Assembly (NCBI GenBank): GCA_015680685.1
Contig: MNCI01030560.1
Span: 62,001-126,000 of the forward strand
Reading direction: 5' to 3'
Origin: Gnetum montanum
Taxonomy: Eukaryota > Streptophyta > Gnetopsida > Gnetales > Gnetaceae
DNA: 64,000 nt
Position numbers and translations under genes: made by a program. The notes below the pieces were generated by a model that saw nothing but the letters and a program-made list of their open reading frames with translations, searched no databases and was not told where the DNA came from. Shown one piece after another: positions 36,891 through 47,799 of the stretch (positions within the stretch are counted from its first letter, which is position 1; each line of letters starts with the position of its first letter).

Positions 36891-39473
36891 TCAAACCAGG
36901 TACCTTCCAAAGAAACGCTGAAAGGGATCCCAAAGAAAATACAGAGCAATTGTGGCTCCCTAAGATATTCCAAATCCCAAACTTAATCCCCACAATGAGA
37001 AATGTTCCTCAACCCAGTCCCACCACCCTTTGTTGGTCTTGGTCTCTGTCTTGGCTTCTCGACTTTGCTTCATTGTCTTGGGTAAATTGAATGCTAGTGG
37101 GAAGCCCACACAAACACTCATTTCTCCAAAGGAATTTTCATCGAACATGGAGAACTGTGTGCTTATAGGAATTCTTCCACACAACCTGTTATGTGAAACA
37201 TTGAAAATACTTAAAAAGTCCAGGGACTGCAACTGCATTGGAATTTTCCTAGACAATTGATTGTATTTTAAATCCACAGCTTCCAACATCAGCAAATTTC
37301 CAATGGATGAAGGTATATGGCCAGTTAACCTGTTGTAAGATAAATTTAGCAACCTCAGAGCCTTGAGATCTCCAATGTCATAGGGAATCTCACCTGTGAG
37401 ATTATTGCTGGATAAGTCAGTGACATTGTTGCCAGATAGGGCAAGCCTATCATCAAATTCCAACTCCTTCTCAGTGAGCATCACTTTCACATCCTTTATA
37501 GCATATGCCTCTGTATAGTATAGACTGCCTGAAAGGATGACAACTTCATCATCATCCATGCTATTGTCTAACTGGTGAAATTGCTTAAGCATGTGAAGCT
37601 GGGGTGGAATATGGCCATGGAATTGATTGTTGGAGAGGTCCAACACTTGCAACTTTGTTGAATCTACTAACCGCTGAGGAATGGTTCCTCTAAACATATT
37701 ATATCCTAAATCCAGCACTGTGAGGTTATGCATGTCTCTCAAATAATCTGGCAGAATGCCATTAATCATATTCCCGCTAAAATCTAATAAAATAAGCTTC
37801 TTACAATTTACTAAAGAATTTGACAAAGATCCAGAGAAACTATTCAGGTGGGCAGACAAAACGGTTAAGGAAGCAGGAAATAATATTGCAGAAAGGGTAC
37901 CATGCAAGCTGTTGTTTGCAAGGTTTAAATATGACAACTGCTTGCATTTGCTTATGGTAGTTGGAATAATGCCACTAAGTCTGTTTTCAGAAACATCTAG
38001 ATACATTAAATTTCCCAGTCTTCCTATACTCTTTGGGATTGGCCCACTTAGCTGGTTTCCTGTTAAACTTACATACTTTAGTTGTGACATGTTACCTATG
38101 CACCCTGGAATAGAGCCGCTGGCATTTGAATTCATCACATTTAATGATTGCAGTTGTTTTAGCCGACAGAGTTCGTTTGGGAAGCCTTCCAAATTTTGTG
38201 ATTCTATTTTAAGGAAACCCAAATTAGTGAGATTCCCTATAGACTTTGGGATCTTATTGGTGTATGCCTCCAATATAACTAGCCGGGACATAAAGCCAAT
38301 GCAATCTGGAAACGAAAACGCACCTTGGTAGCCAGTATACAGCGCTAAAAATGTTATCTGCTTTAGGTTGCACAAGGATGGTAGAATAATGCCAGTGCTG
38401 GAATTTGCATATAAGAACAAATGGGTGAGTTGGCTCAGCCTGCTCAATTCTGAGGGAATGTTTCCGGTTAACCTGTCCGTGGATAAGGACAAGTATGTCA
38501 GTCTTTGAAGATTTCCCAGCTCCCTTGGAATCGCACCCGTAAAGTAGTCTCCCCACACCGCTAGGAACTCAAGTTGTGTTAGATTTCCAAGGAAAGAAGG
38601 TATTGAACTGCTACCACCATTGAAATCCATTGTAAGATCTTGCAACTTGCTTAGATTGCCAAGCTCCTTGGGGATAGCACCGCTAAAATTTGTTGATACT
38701 GCCAATGATAGCTCCTGGAGATGCACCAGCTGACCAATTTGTGATGGAATACGTCCAGAGAAGGAATTCCCTTCCAGATTCAGGATTTGGAGGCTGCTAA
38801 GCTGACCAATTTGCGATGTCAAAGGTCCATACAAGTTATTTTCTGAAAGGTCTAGATACTGCAGCTTACTAAGTTGACAAATCTGTGAGGGCATAGGCCC
38901 AGCCAAGGAATTGAAACAGAGATCCAGATGTTGAAGCTGGTTAAGCTGAGCAATTTGTGGTAGGATAGATCCAGAGAAGCTATTTATAGAGAGATCCAAA
39001 TAAACTAGGAATGTGAGATTGGATAAAAATGGTGAAATCACACCTGATAATTGGAAGTGTCCAGGTCCAATGATACCACTCTGGGCAAAGGGGAAGGCGA
39101 AGCTCCTCTTGAAGAAGAAGAATCAGCAGCACCATCATGAAAAGCAGAAGAGAAGTTGCAGCCCACGCCGTCCCAGTCGACACAGAGTCGATGCAAGTTG
39201 TGGCAACTCCAGTTGCGAAGCATGTTATAAAGATCAGCTGTAATTGCTTCCTTGAATTTTAGGAGTGCATTTCCATCTGCACTTAGCGATGATGATGATG
39301 ATGCAGAGGTAACTCTGAGCAGCAACAGAAGCAAAAGTAAAAGCAAAGTCTTACTACGATGATGATGATGATGCAGAGGTCACTCTGAGCAGCAACAGAA
39401 GCAAAAGTAGAAGCAAAGTCTTACTACTCATCACCATCATTACTGCATTCACTCTTCTCTGCACTGTGGCCAT
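36891..39473 (-). pseudogene. LRR receptor-like protein gene with three disabling lesions
   Basis: Receptor-like proteins are cell-surface LRR receptors without a kinase domain, often used in defence or development. The likely start is ATG 39473, read through MSSKTLLLLLLLLLRVTSA, a signal peptide. Next come an LRR N-cap (LSADGNALLKFKEAI, then paired cysteines) and about 20 plant-type LRRs (IPxxLGNLxxLxxLxLxxN; 36960-39041), interrupted by an island near 37450-37560 (YYTEAYAIKDVKVMLTEKEL). After the C-cap and a short charged stretch comes a membrane segment (LSLGFGIS, TAG, GATIALYFLW) and a cytoplasmic tail DPFQRFFGRYLV, with stop at 36891. Lesions: a 70-bp tandem duplication in the signal-peptide region adds TAG TAA; one T is missing near 39055 (DTxxLSGVIS), a shift; TAG at 36960-36962 lies inside the membrane segment. 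No introns. A gene with recent lesions or local sequence errors are both possible. Confidence 0.88.
39287..39430 (-). repeat. 70-bp tandem duplication in the LRR signal-peptide region
   Basis: Two copies of GATGATGATGATGATGCAGA... through ...AAAGTCTTACTAC lie back to back, differing at two or three bases. Each encodes the Leu-run signal peptide and the Ser run. The unit is not a multiple of three, and its junction creates stop codons directly after the first Ser run. Confidence 0.85.
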
Positions 39474-39552
39474 GGCCGCCGTGATGAAAAAGAAGAAGAA
39501 GGTAATGAAATCTTCACTCAGAAATGTGTGCAAAATTGGTTCTTTCGGCCCG

Positions 39553-39565
39553 CATTATAAAGACA
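39553..39565 (-). promoter_or_regulatory. Possible TATA box of the LRR gene
   Basis: Minus-strand TCTTTATAATGC lies about 85 bases upstream of ATG 39473, a normal spacing for a plant core promoter with a short leader. Motif only; no transcript evidence. Confidence 0.4.
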
Positions 39566-39689
39566 AGCAGGAAGGTAGGCAGATGGGATTGTAAAGTTCG
39601 TGTTAGCCTGCTTAGTCAAAAAGTGAGTGTCACCGTTATCGTTCCGATTCGGAGCTACTGTGCTTATTTTGTTAAGTGGTCGTGAGCAG

Positions 39690-40010
39690 GTTAGTTGATG
39701 CGCAAAAACTTAATATTTTTCAAGTGATTTCTTTCAAATACCTTGACTTGATTTGCTAGGGAAGGTACTCAAAAGATTAGCAAAGGAGCGAAAGATTAAC
39801 CTTTTCAACTAGTTCTTTTTCAAAACCTTGACTTGACTTGGTAAATGGGGTCTTGGAAAGATGAGTAGATAAGCAAAATCCTAACCTTTTCAAGTGGTAG
39901 TAGTTGTGCTTGAAGACCTTGACTTGACTTGCTAAGTGGGGTTCTATGAAGGTTAGTTGATGAGACTAATCTCTTTAAGTAGTTGCACTTGAAGACCTTG
40001 ACTTAAGAAA
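39690..40010 (-). repeat. Four degenerate 55-90 bp tandem units carrying six W-box cores
   Basis: Units share ...TTTTCAAGTGGT...CCTTGACTTGACTTG...GGTTAGTTGATG. TTGACT, the core of the WRKY-binding W box, occurs at 39743, 39828, 39833, 39919, 39924 and 39998. The array lies about 270-530 bases upstream of the LRR gene start, where defence promoters often carry W-box clusters. Confidence 0.6.
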
Positions 40011-43000
40011 TGAACATCTTACCATCACTCCAAATGAAAATCCTTATCAAGATGTGATTTGTTGAAGTTTTAATCATTATGTTAAAGTTGAGGACTAAGT
40101 TTATGACCATGCTTAGTCACCTTTGGTAGAATTTTAAATTTTAATAATTACCAAACATGTAACTAGACTCTTAAACATTGTAATTATAAATGTTTAAAAA
40201 TTCATACCCATTTTATGATCATGTAATATTAATAATGGGATTGTTATCAAATAATTTTAGCTCATAAAAAAACATCCTTAAAGACATTATTCTAATTTTT
40301 TAAAGACATTGATGTTGAAAATTCAATAGCACACATCTTTTCCGTTCATGTCTTGTCACTCATGTGAATATGTTGGGTTAAGGTGATGTCAAAGCTGATT
40401 ACATTTTTACCATGGACACGGAAGAAAATTCTTTGATTGTAAAATATTTTGGGTTGAATTGTCACGAAAAGCTACCACTCTTTATATGTGATACGTTAGC
40501 AAAACTTTGGGAATATGGTTCATGATAAAGTGGGTTAAATGAGCCAAAATGCAAGGATACACATTTGGTTTTGGTGTTAAGGTTGTATGAGTGGAATCAA
40601 TTTCTTTAAAATTATCTTTTCTTTATGAAAAATTTTAAATTATTTTCAATTTCTTTTACTAAAGCTAAAATGTTTGCTTCTTCTATTGATGCAAAAATTT
40701 ATGTTGGTTCTTAGAATGGAGATTTACAAGCTAAGGAGGAAAAATTTGGGACACCTTTTGCAACTAGTGTTGTTGCAAATAAGACTTCTAATTTTGTTCT
40801 TCTTGATAATGTATATGAGTTATTGGTTGATTTTACATCACAATGTATTTATTCAAAATTTTTAAGTTACCAACCACATAATTAAAGTTTCACTTCCCAA
40901 TTAAATAATGTGAAGCAGAAACATAACATTCAAGTCATTCATACTAAGTATTATTCTTATTTTTTCTACTTGTTGATCTAGGTAATACTTTAATAGTGTA
41001 ACATACCCTAGATATAGGGCCATGTATGTATAACCTATAGCATTGATCATTTTTGAGTGGACATTAGATTTTTATGCTTGATCTAAAGAATATTCTAAAG
41101 TTCTATGTTTTGTTAAGTTATTTAATCTTTTCTTGATTTTTCAAAGAGCTAAATAATAAATTGTTAATCTTCCTAGTTTTATTAAGCATATGAAATCTAC
41201 TTTCATATATACCCTTTGATTCTCATAAACTTTTTTTATTGAAATAAATATTTATAATTATACAAAGGAATTAGTATTGCAAGCAAGCGGGAAGACTTAC
41301 ATTCAATTAATTATATATTATAATCTTCCTAATTCTTACAATTTTTGTCATTGTGAAGGAAATTTATTTCATGTTTCTTCATTTTTGCTTAGCTAAAAAG
41401 ATGATGAGAAAAAGAAAAGACATGTTGAATTTGAGGATATAAAAAAAATAAAAATTTGAAGCTAAAAATATGAAAAATGAAATTAATATCAATGGTGTAA
41501 ATAATCAAATGGCAATAAAGAAACTAAAGAAGATAGAAGATTTTGCCACTATTTCTACTTATACTACAAGAAGTATTAATCAATTTAGACAAATTGCTCA
41601 TATGACAAATTTGTCCTTATTTGACAAGAACAATCTTAACTCAAAGATCAAAACTAATGTTAATAGCTAGGTTATAATTGACAATAAAAATTCTTAAAAT
41701 AAGGTTAAGTAGCAAATTACAAACAATGCACTAATTTCATATGGATCTAGCTTTTTTAAAAATGTTGGTATTTCACTACATCTTTTTATTGCTACCTCAA
41801 ATTTCTTTGTTGTTTTAAGATAAAGCATAGATGTTGAAAGTGATGTAAATGTTATTAGGACTAGAATCATCTTCCCTAATGACAATTAATTGTCTTAATG
41901 TTTCAAAATATCAAGTGTAACTATGTATACCTAAGTAGACATCCCTAAAAATGGAAAGTTTTCTTCCTTTCTATAATTTTTTCTCTACACAATGTTAAGC
42001 ATGTGATGTACTCTAAATTTAATTTTCGCTTATTATGAATATTACTTTTGGGGTCCAACATCTTCCCAAAGCATACATATTTACTTATAGTACATCTACA
42101 ATTGAAACCATATNATTATTAATATTTATCATTTTATATAACATAACATTATTATTTTGAGTTGACATCAAAATTTGCTAATGTAATTTATCTTTATTAA
42201 GTTTCACCCCTTTAACAATGTAAATGTAAGATATTTTCACATAATTATTATTATCATTTGACTTTAAAGATAATAGATTTAAGTACACAAGGAAGGAACC
42301 TTTTCTTCTAAATTTAGAAAAGATAATTTCCTTTGGAAAAGAAGAGAATTGGATCAAGAGTGGTTGACCAATGTTGTGGTTGATAAATGTTCAATCTTCC
42401 TTTGGAAAATAAAAGAAAAAGTTCATTGAGACTCGATCATCATTATTGTGGTTCATGAAAACATATTAACATTATTCAAAGTCTTCATACACTTTGATGT
42501 TCAATGATAATGCAATAGAAGATTTATCATCATTTTAGAAAGAATCAATGCTTTTTTTCCTTAAGTATAACCCTAAAGCAATAATTCACACGGGAACACA
42601 AAGCTAAAAACATGTCCTAGTATGAAAAAATGTTCTTGTAGTCAAAATATACATTTGAAATATAAGGACATTTATTTTAGACAAAATTTTCTATGATTAA
42701 AATTAGCAATAAAGTATGTGCATATAAATCTTGTTTATATTATATGAGAGGAGGCACTTTCATGCACTCTCATGGATGTTGTAATGAAAGGTCAAACACA
42801 TATGCATCCTCATTTTTACACCATGTACAAGAAGCATAAAGGATCCCCTAGACCATGAAAATCATATTTTTTTCATTGTAAAAGATTTTATGCCTTGAAA
42901 ATGCATGTGACAACATTTTTGGATTGTTTTAATTTATCAAAAGAAACATGTTGTGCTACATTGAAGGAGCTCAAAGAATGTAAATATTATATACATAAAA

Positions 43001-43099
43001 TTTGAAATTATTCTTAGAAGGTTACAACCTTCATTTACTACAAGAATATAATATAAGTGCTAACTTCTTACTCTATAATTTAATTAAATTTTAATGCAT
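40011..43099. other. AT-rich non-coding interval
   Basis: About 3 kb with no gene or well-defined repeat. The 66-residue open frame at 41470 is Asn/Lys/Ile-rich and probably chance. A single N lies at 42115. Some of it may be very old LINE sequence, given the ORF1-like piece at its right end. Confidence 0.35.
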
Positions 43100-43400
43100 T
43101 TTAAAATGCTTAATAATTTGATTTCTTCTTTCCTATACCATACATAATTGATTTTTTATAGGTCAATGTAATACTTTTATTGCTTGGAAATGGAAAGTGA
43201 ATTTTGACCTCTATTCTTCTTATTGCTCTAAAGTGGCTTGCTGGATTGAATTAGAAAATCTTCCTTTTATTTTTCAAAATGTTGAACATAAAATTATTGG
43301 TAGTATTGGCACAACCTTGAAAACTAAATCAAAAACATTACTAGATAGTGTGCATCATACATGTTATTTTGTAGAGATTGATTTATGACAAAGGAAGACA
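43100..43400 (+). pseudogene. LINE ORF1 (DUF4283-like) remnant
   Basis: WKWKVNFDLYSSYCSKVACW followed by IELENLPFIFQNVEHKIIGS and a VEIDL end resembles the DUF4283 domain of plant LINE ORF1 proteins, an RNA-binding gag-like protein. The match is to a general pattern (vWveLpnLPl...igs.lG...veIDL). No ORF2 follows. Confidence 0.4.
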
Positions 43401-43543
43401 GAATTAAAACTCAAGGCTAATCATTATTGTTTTTCGAAGAAAATTACATGCTAGAATTTGTGAGAATGTTCCAACTGTTTTTTTTTTGTCATGGAAATAT
43501 TACTGGAATTTATCCTATTTTGAATAAAAAATTTATTTGTGAG

Positions 43544-44432
43544 TGATGAGCAACTTGTATACCCTGCTCCCAACCATACGAATCACAAGCATGCACCAGC
43601 AATCTATTCAAATTTTTTGGACTTCAATTCCTAAGCTGCTTATAGTCTTAAATTGTGAGGTAAAGGGTTTTATCATCGTTGTCTTCCCAACTCACACTTG
43701 TGCTTGTGCTATCAGTTTGTATGGTTAAATGTGACTTAAGGCTCAAGATGCATATTTTTTTACAACTATTATATATATATATATACTCTTGAGGCTAGAT
43801 GAGTAAAAGAAGATTTAATAACTAACTATTTAACTACATACCTATTTTAGTGACTAACTATTCTAACATAAGTAGTTGTTCCCACTTTCCGTATGCATTC
43901 CAAACTAGTCTCAACCCTACTAGTTTACCAAGCGACAATTACTGGGTGTACTAAATGGCCACTACCGGGATTACCAAGCACAATACATTATGTTCAAAGT
44001 GGTCATACTTATGCTTTTAGGATGAAGTTCATTAATTAGCTAAATTCATAAGTGTAAATTACATTGAAAATAAAGTGCAAATAATAAAAATTAAGCTATT
44101 CTAAGTGTTGTAATGAATATTAGAAATATGACTTTATTGTCATTCAGACCAATGTGTTCAAGTGCATGACATTCAAATAAAGCTCCGTACAATCTCTTTA
44201 ATTCACATTGCGGGCACTCAGAGAGAAAATGTTCTAACTTTGAAGAAACCAAACTACAAGAGCTTCGCTATGCTATGAACCTAAGGTGCCTTAAATATGA
44301 TTAGTGTGTGAATTTACATAGACTTTTCCTGCATCAGCATTAATGCATGTAACCATGCGTTGATGGGGATACATCAACAGGGTTGTGTTGATGCATGCCC
44401 ATTAATGTAGCCTATAATGTGATGAATCATCA
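43544..44432 (-). mobile_element. LTR 1 (3' LTR) of the doubled LTR-ORFx unit
   Basis: 889 bp from TGATGAGCAACTTG to ...ATGAATCATCA. The polypurine tract complement TATCTCCACA follows at 44433-44442. An (AT)n run is at 43768-43784. Instead of GATATCGC modules, the U3 edge has GTTGATG/CATCAAC dyads (44345-44400). Confidence 0.85.
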
Positions 44433-46757
44433 TATCTCCACAACTAATTGAAAACTTATCCTCAAGTGAATAAGTAGGATTGAGCTTCTTACAAAACTTT
44501 GGAGAAGTACGACATTTACTAACTCAAGACAAATAGACAGGCTAACTTTGGGTACCAGATTGTACAAGATTACAAAGTTGGTGTCCATCACAACAAAATT
44601 GGACACTTTACAAAACTTTCANNNNNNNNNNNNNNNNNNNNNNNNNNNNNNNNNNNNNNNNNNNNNNNNNNNNNNNNNNNNNNNNNNNNNNNNNNNNNNN
44701 NNNNNNNNNNNNNNNNNNNNNNNNNNNNNNNNNNNNNNNNNNNNNNNNNNNNNNNNNNNNNNNNNNNNNNNNNNNNNNNNNNNNNNNNNNNNNNNNNNNN
44801 NNNNNNNNNNNNNNNNNNNNNNNNNNNNNNNNNNNNNNNNNNNNNNNNNNNNNNNNNNNNNNNNNNNNNNNNNNNNNNNNNNNNNNNNNNNNNNNNNNNN
44901 NNNNNNNNNNNNNNNNNNNNNNNNNNNNNNNNNNNNNNNNNNNNNNTTTTTTTTTTTGATGAAGCACTTAGACTTCCTCCATAGAGAGATTCCTATTTTC
45001 TACTACCAACCTTCTCAAATCAAGGTTTACCTTAGCTAGCTACTCCCACTATTGATGAACAAACTCAACCATCTAGTCCTTTTGTTGTTTGATGTTTCAC
45101 AAATGATGAAAGTCTTTAATCAAGACCAAGTTTTCTTTATGGACTTGTGATAAGTCCTTGTCAGTGTTGAAGGTCATGGCCTTTGACAAGGATGCGTTAA
45201 AGATCATTGCCTCCTTCACATTCTTAGCCTCCCTTAGTATGTGCTAAAGCTATTCGAAAGCTTCATCCCTTGTCATTTTTAGCCTAAGAATGACAAGGTC
45301 AGAAAGATGGGCCCACAACTCCATAACCTCAGCAACCAACTGTTGATTCTTTGTGGTGGTTGTCTTTAGTTGGGCATTGGGAATGAGTAGTTTGCCCTTG
45401 GTCTCTAGCAACAGCAACTAGGTTGTAGTAATTTCACATGAGAGATCAAAGATCTCTAGAAGTAGTTATCGGGTTCCCACCAACCATTCTAATACTTCTT
45501 CGTGTTAGTCAATGCTCAATCAATCACTCCTTACTCCTATAGATGTTTGAATATCTACCATTGCAATAATGTCTAGCATGGATGTCGTAGGAGCATTCAA
45601 GGCCTTGGCTACCCTATCAACCACCACCTCCATCATTATTTCCTGTTCTCGGTGTTTCATCACTAGAATAGTCTTTCCCTTGCCTACTTCTAAGAAGACC
45701 AAGAAAGTTGTGGTATTCCCTAAAATTTTAGGGAATTCTTGTCCAAGTATGAACACCATAACTTCTCAAGCATTAGGATTTATTCTTGCAGGTGTTTGGT
45801 TTCTTTGTGTGGAAAGCAGTGGGGCAATTTCTTGGTCCAAATAACTAATGATCCTAGTGATCTCATTAAGATGGCTTAGGTTTGGATGATAAACTAATGG
45901 TTTCCCACCACTTGTTGAGCCTTGTTGCTACTGTAGTTATTTCTCATAGAGTTTTTTGAGCCTTTTTGTAGCTACAAGAACCTCCAATGTGGTTTATCTT
46001 GTAGGTGGTAGTAGTGGTGGCCTACAACTTAACTGTTGCCTTATTCTTAATCATCTCTTACTAGGATGTGGTAGAAGCATGATGAATCACATTATTAGCA
46101 TAGCATGCTATGCCTTCCCTCTTATAGAATTTTTTAATTAGGCATAAAAATAAAAGCATCTACTTTCCCTTCTTGTTCTCCTTGAAGTGTTTTTTTATCT
46201 CTAGATAGATGAGTTGGGGAAGATTCATAGGGGACTTTCCTCTTAGAATGACGCACGCATGTGTGAAAAAGGTTGTGACCCTACTTAGCCTCACTGTAGG
46301 GTTTAGGTGATAAGCCATGATTTTAAAGTATTCTCACTCCACCTTGGTGATTACATTGTACTCCTTACGATCCACCCCATAGCAACATTGGATCCACTCA
46401 ACTTTTGGATTTGCTTGGATTGATATCACCGCCAATGTTGCTTTGGTTTTAGGCAAACTGAGGACCTCTACGATGGCCTCGACTGAGTAGGAGACTGTGA
46501 TATACTTGATCTTAATATATGCATCTTCTTGTAGGTTGTTCCAAAATAGGTAGGTCTCCCCCATGTACCATACTCCATTAGAGGAGAGAATGGACCACAT
46601 GGAAGACCCTTGTAGTTGAGTGCAGACATCTTCAGTTTCCAACTCCAAGAATGGTCCAAAGTTTAGTTCTTGGAGAATAGAACTTTGAACCTCCTTGGTT
46701 TTGATTCTTTCTAGGCAAGCCTCCATTATTTTGGTTTTTATTCTTTCTAGGAAAGCC
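44433..46757 (-). pseudogene. ORFx copy 1 with 3' flank, gap inside
   Basis: Parallel to 47594-50420. It includes the domain at 46334-46771 (FGPFLELETEDVCTQLQ, MWSILSSNGVWYMGETY) and downstream coiled-coil-type sequence. The N run 44622-44946 replaces what in copy 2 is about 856 bases (47782-48637). The N-terminal region is lost: near 46713-46757 a short duplicated piece (CTTTCTAGG) abuts LTR 2. Confidence 0.75.
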
Positions 46758-46759
46758 AA

Positions 46760-47593
46760 CAATCTATTCAAATTTTGTGGACTTTAATTCCTAAGTTGCT
46801 TATAGTCTTAAACTGTGAGGTAAAGGGTTTTATCATCATTGTCTTCCTAACTCACACTTGTGCTTGTGCTATCAGTTTGTATGGTTAAATGTGACTTAAG
46901 GATCATGATGCATATTTTTTTTACAACTATTATATATATATATATACTCTTGAGGCTAGATGAGTAAAAGAAGATTTAATAACTAACTATTTAACTACAT
47001 ACCTATTTTAGTGACTAACTATTCTAACATAAGTAGTTGTTCCCACTTTCCGTATGCATTCCAAACTAGTCTCAACCCTACTAGGTTACCAAGCGACAAT
47101 TACTGGGTGTACTAAATGGCCACTATTGGGATTACCAAGCACATTACATTATGTTCGAAGTGGTCATACTTATGTTTTTAGGATGAAGTGCATTAATTAA
47201 CTAAACCCATAAGTGTAAATTACATTGAAAATAAAGTGCAAATAATAAAAATTAAGCTATTCTAAGTGTTGTAATGAATATTAGAAATATGAATTTATTG
47301 TCATTTAGACCAATGTATTCAAGTACATGACATTCAAATAAAGCTCCGTACAATCTCTTTAATTCACATTGCAAGCACTCAGAGAGAAAATGTTCTAACT
47401 TTGAAGAAACCAAACTACAAGAGCCTCACTATGCTATGAACCTAAGGTGCCTTAAATATGATTAGTGTGTGCATTTACATAAACTTTTCCTACATTAGCG
47501 TCAATGCATGTAACCATGTGTTGATCGGGATACATCGATAGGGCTGTGTCGATGCATGCCCATTGATGCAACCTATAATGTGATGACTCATCA
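46760..47593 (-). mobile_element. LTR 2 of the doubled unit, 5'-truncated on the plus strand
   Basis: Collinear with 43600-44432, nearly identical by eye, but lacks the first ~56 bases including the terminal TGATGAG. Ends GACTCATCA at 47593, with the polypurine tract complement TATCTCCATA after it. Confidence 0.85.
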
Positions 47594-47799
47594 TATCTCC
47601 ATAACTAATTGAAAACTTATCCTCAAGTGAATAAGTAGGATTGAGCTTCTTACAAAAATTTGGAGAAGTATGACATTTACTAACTCAAGACAAATAGACA
47701 GGCTAACTTTGGGTACCAGATTGTACAAGATTACAAAGTTGGTATCCATCACAACAAAATTGGACACTTTATAAAACTTTCAGCATGTACTCTTGAGTT

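Noticed and set aside
37756-38331. 191-residue open frame on the plus strand inside the LRR gene
   Set aside because: Antisense shadow of the LRR coding region; composition reflects the complementary Leu/Asn codons.
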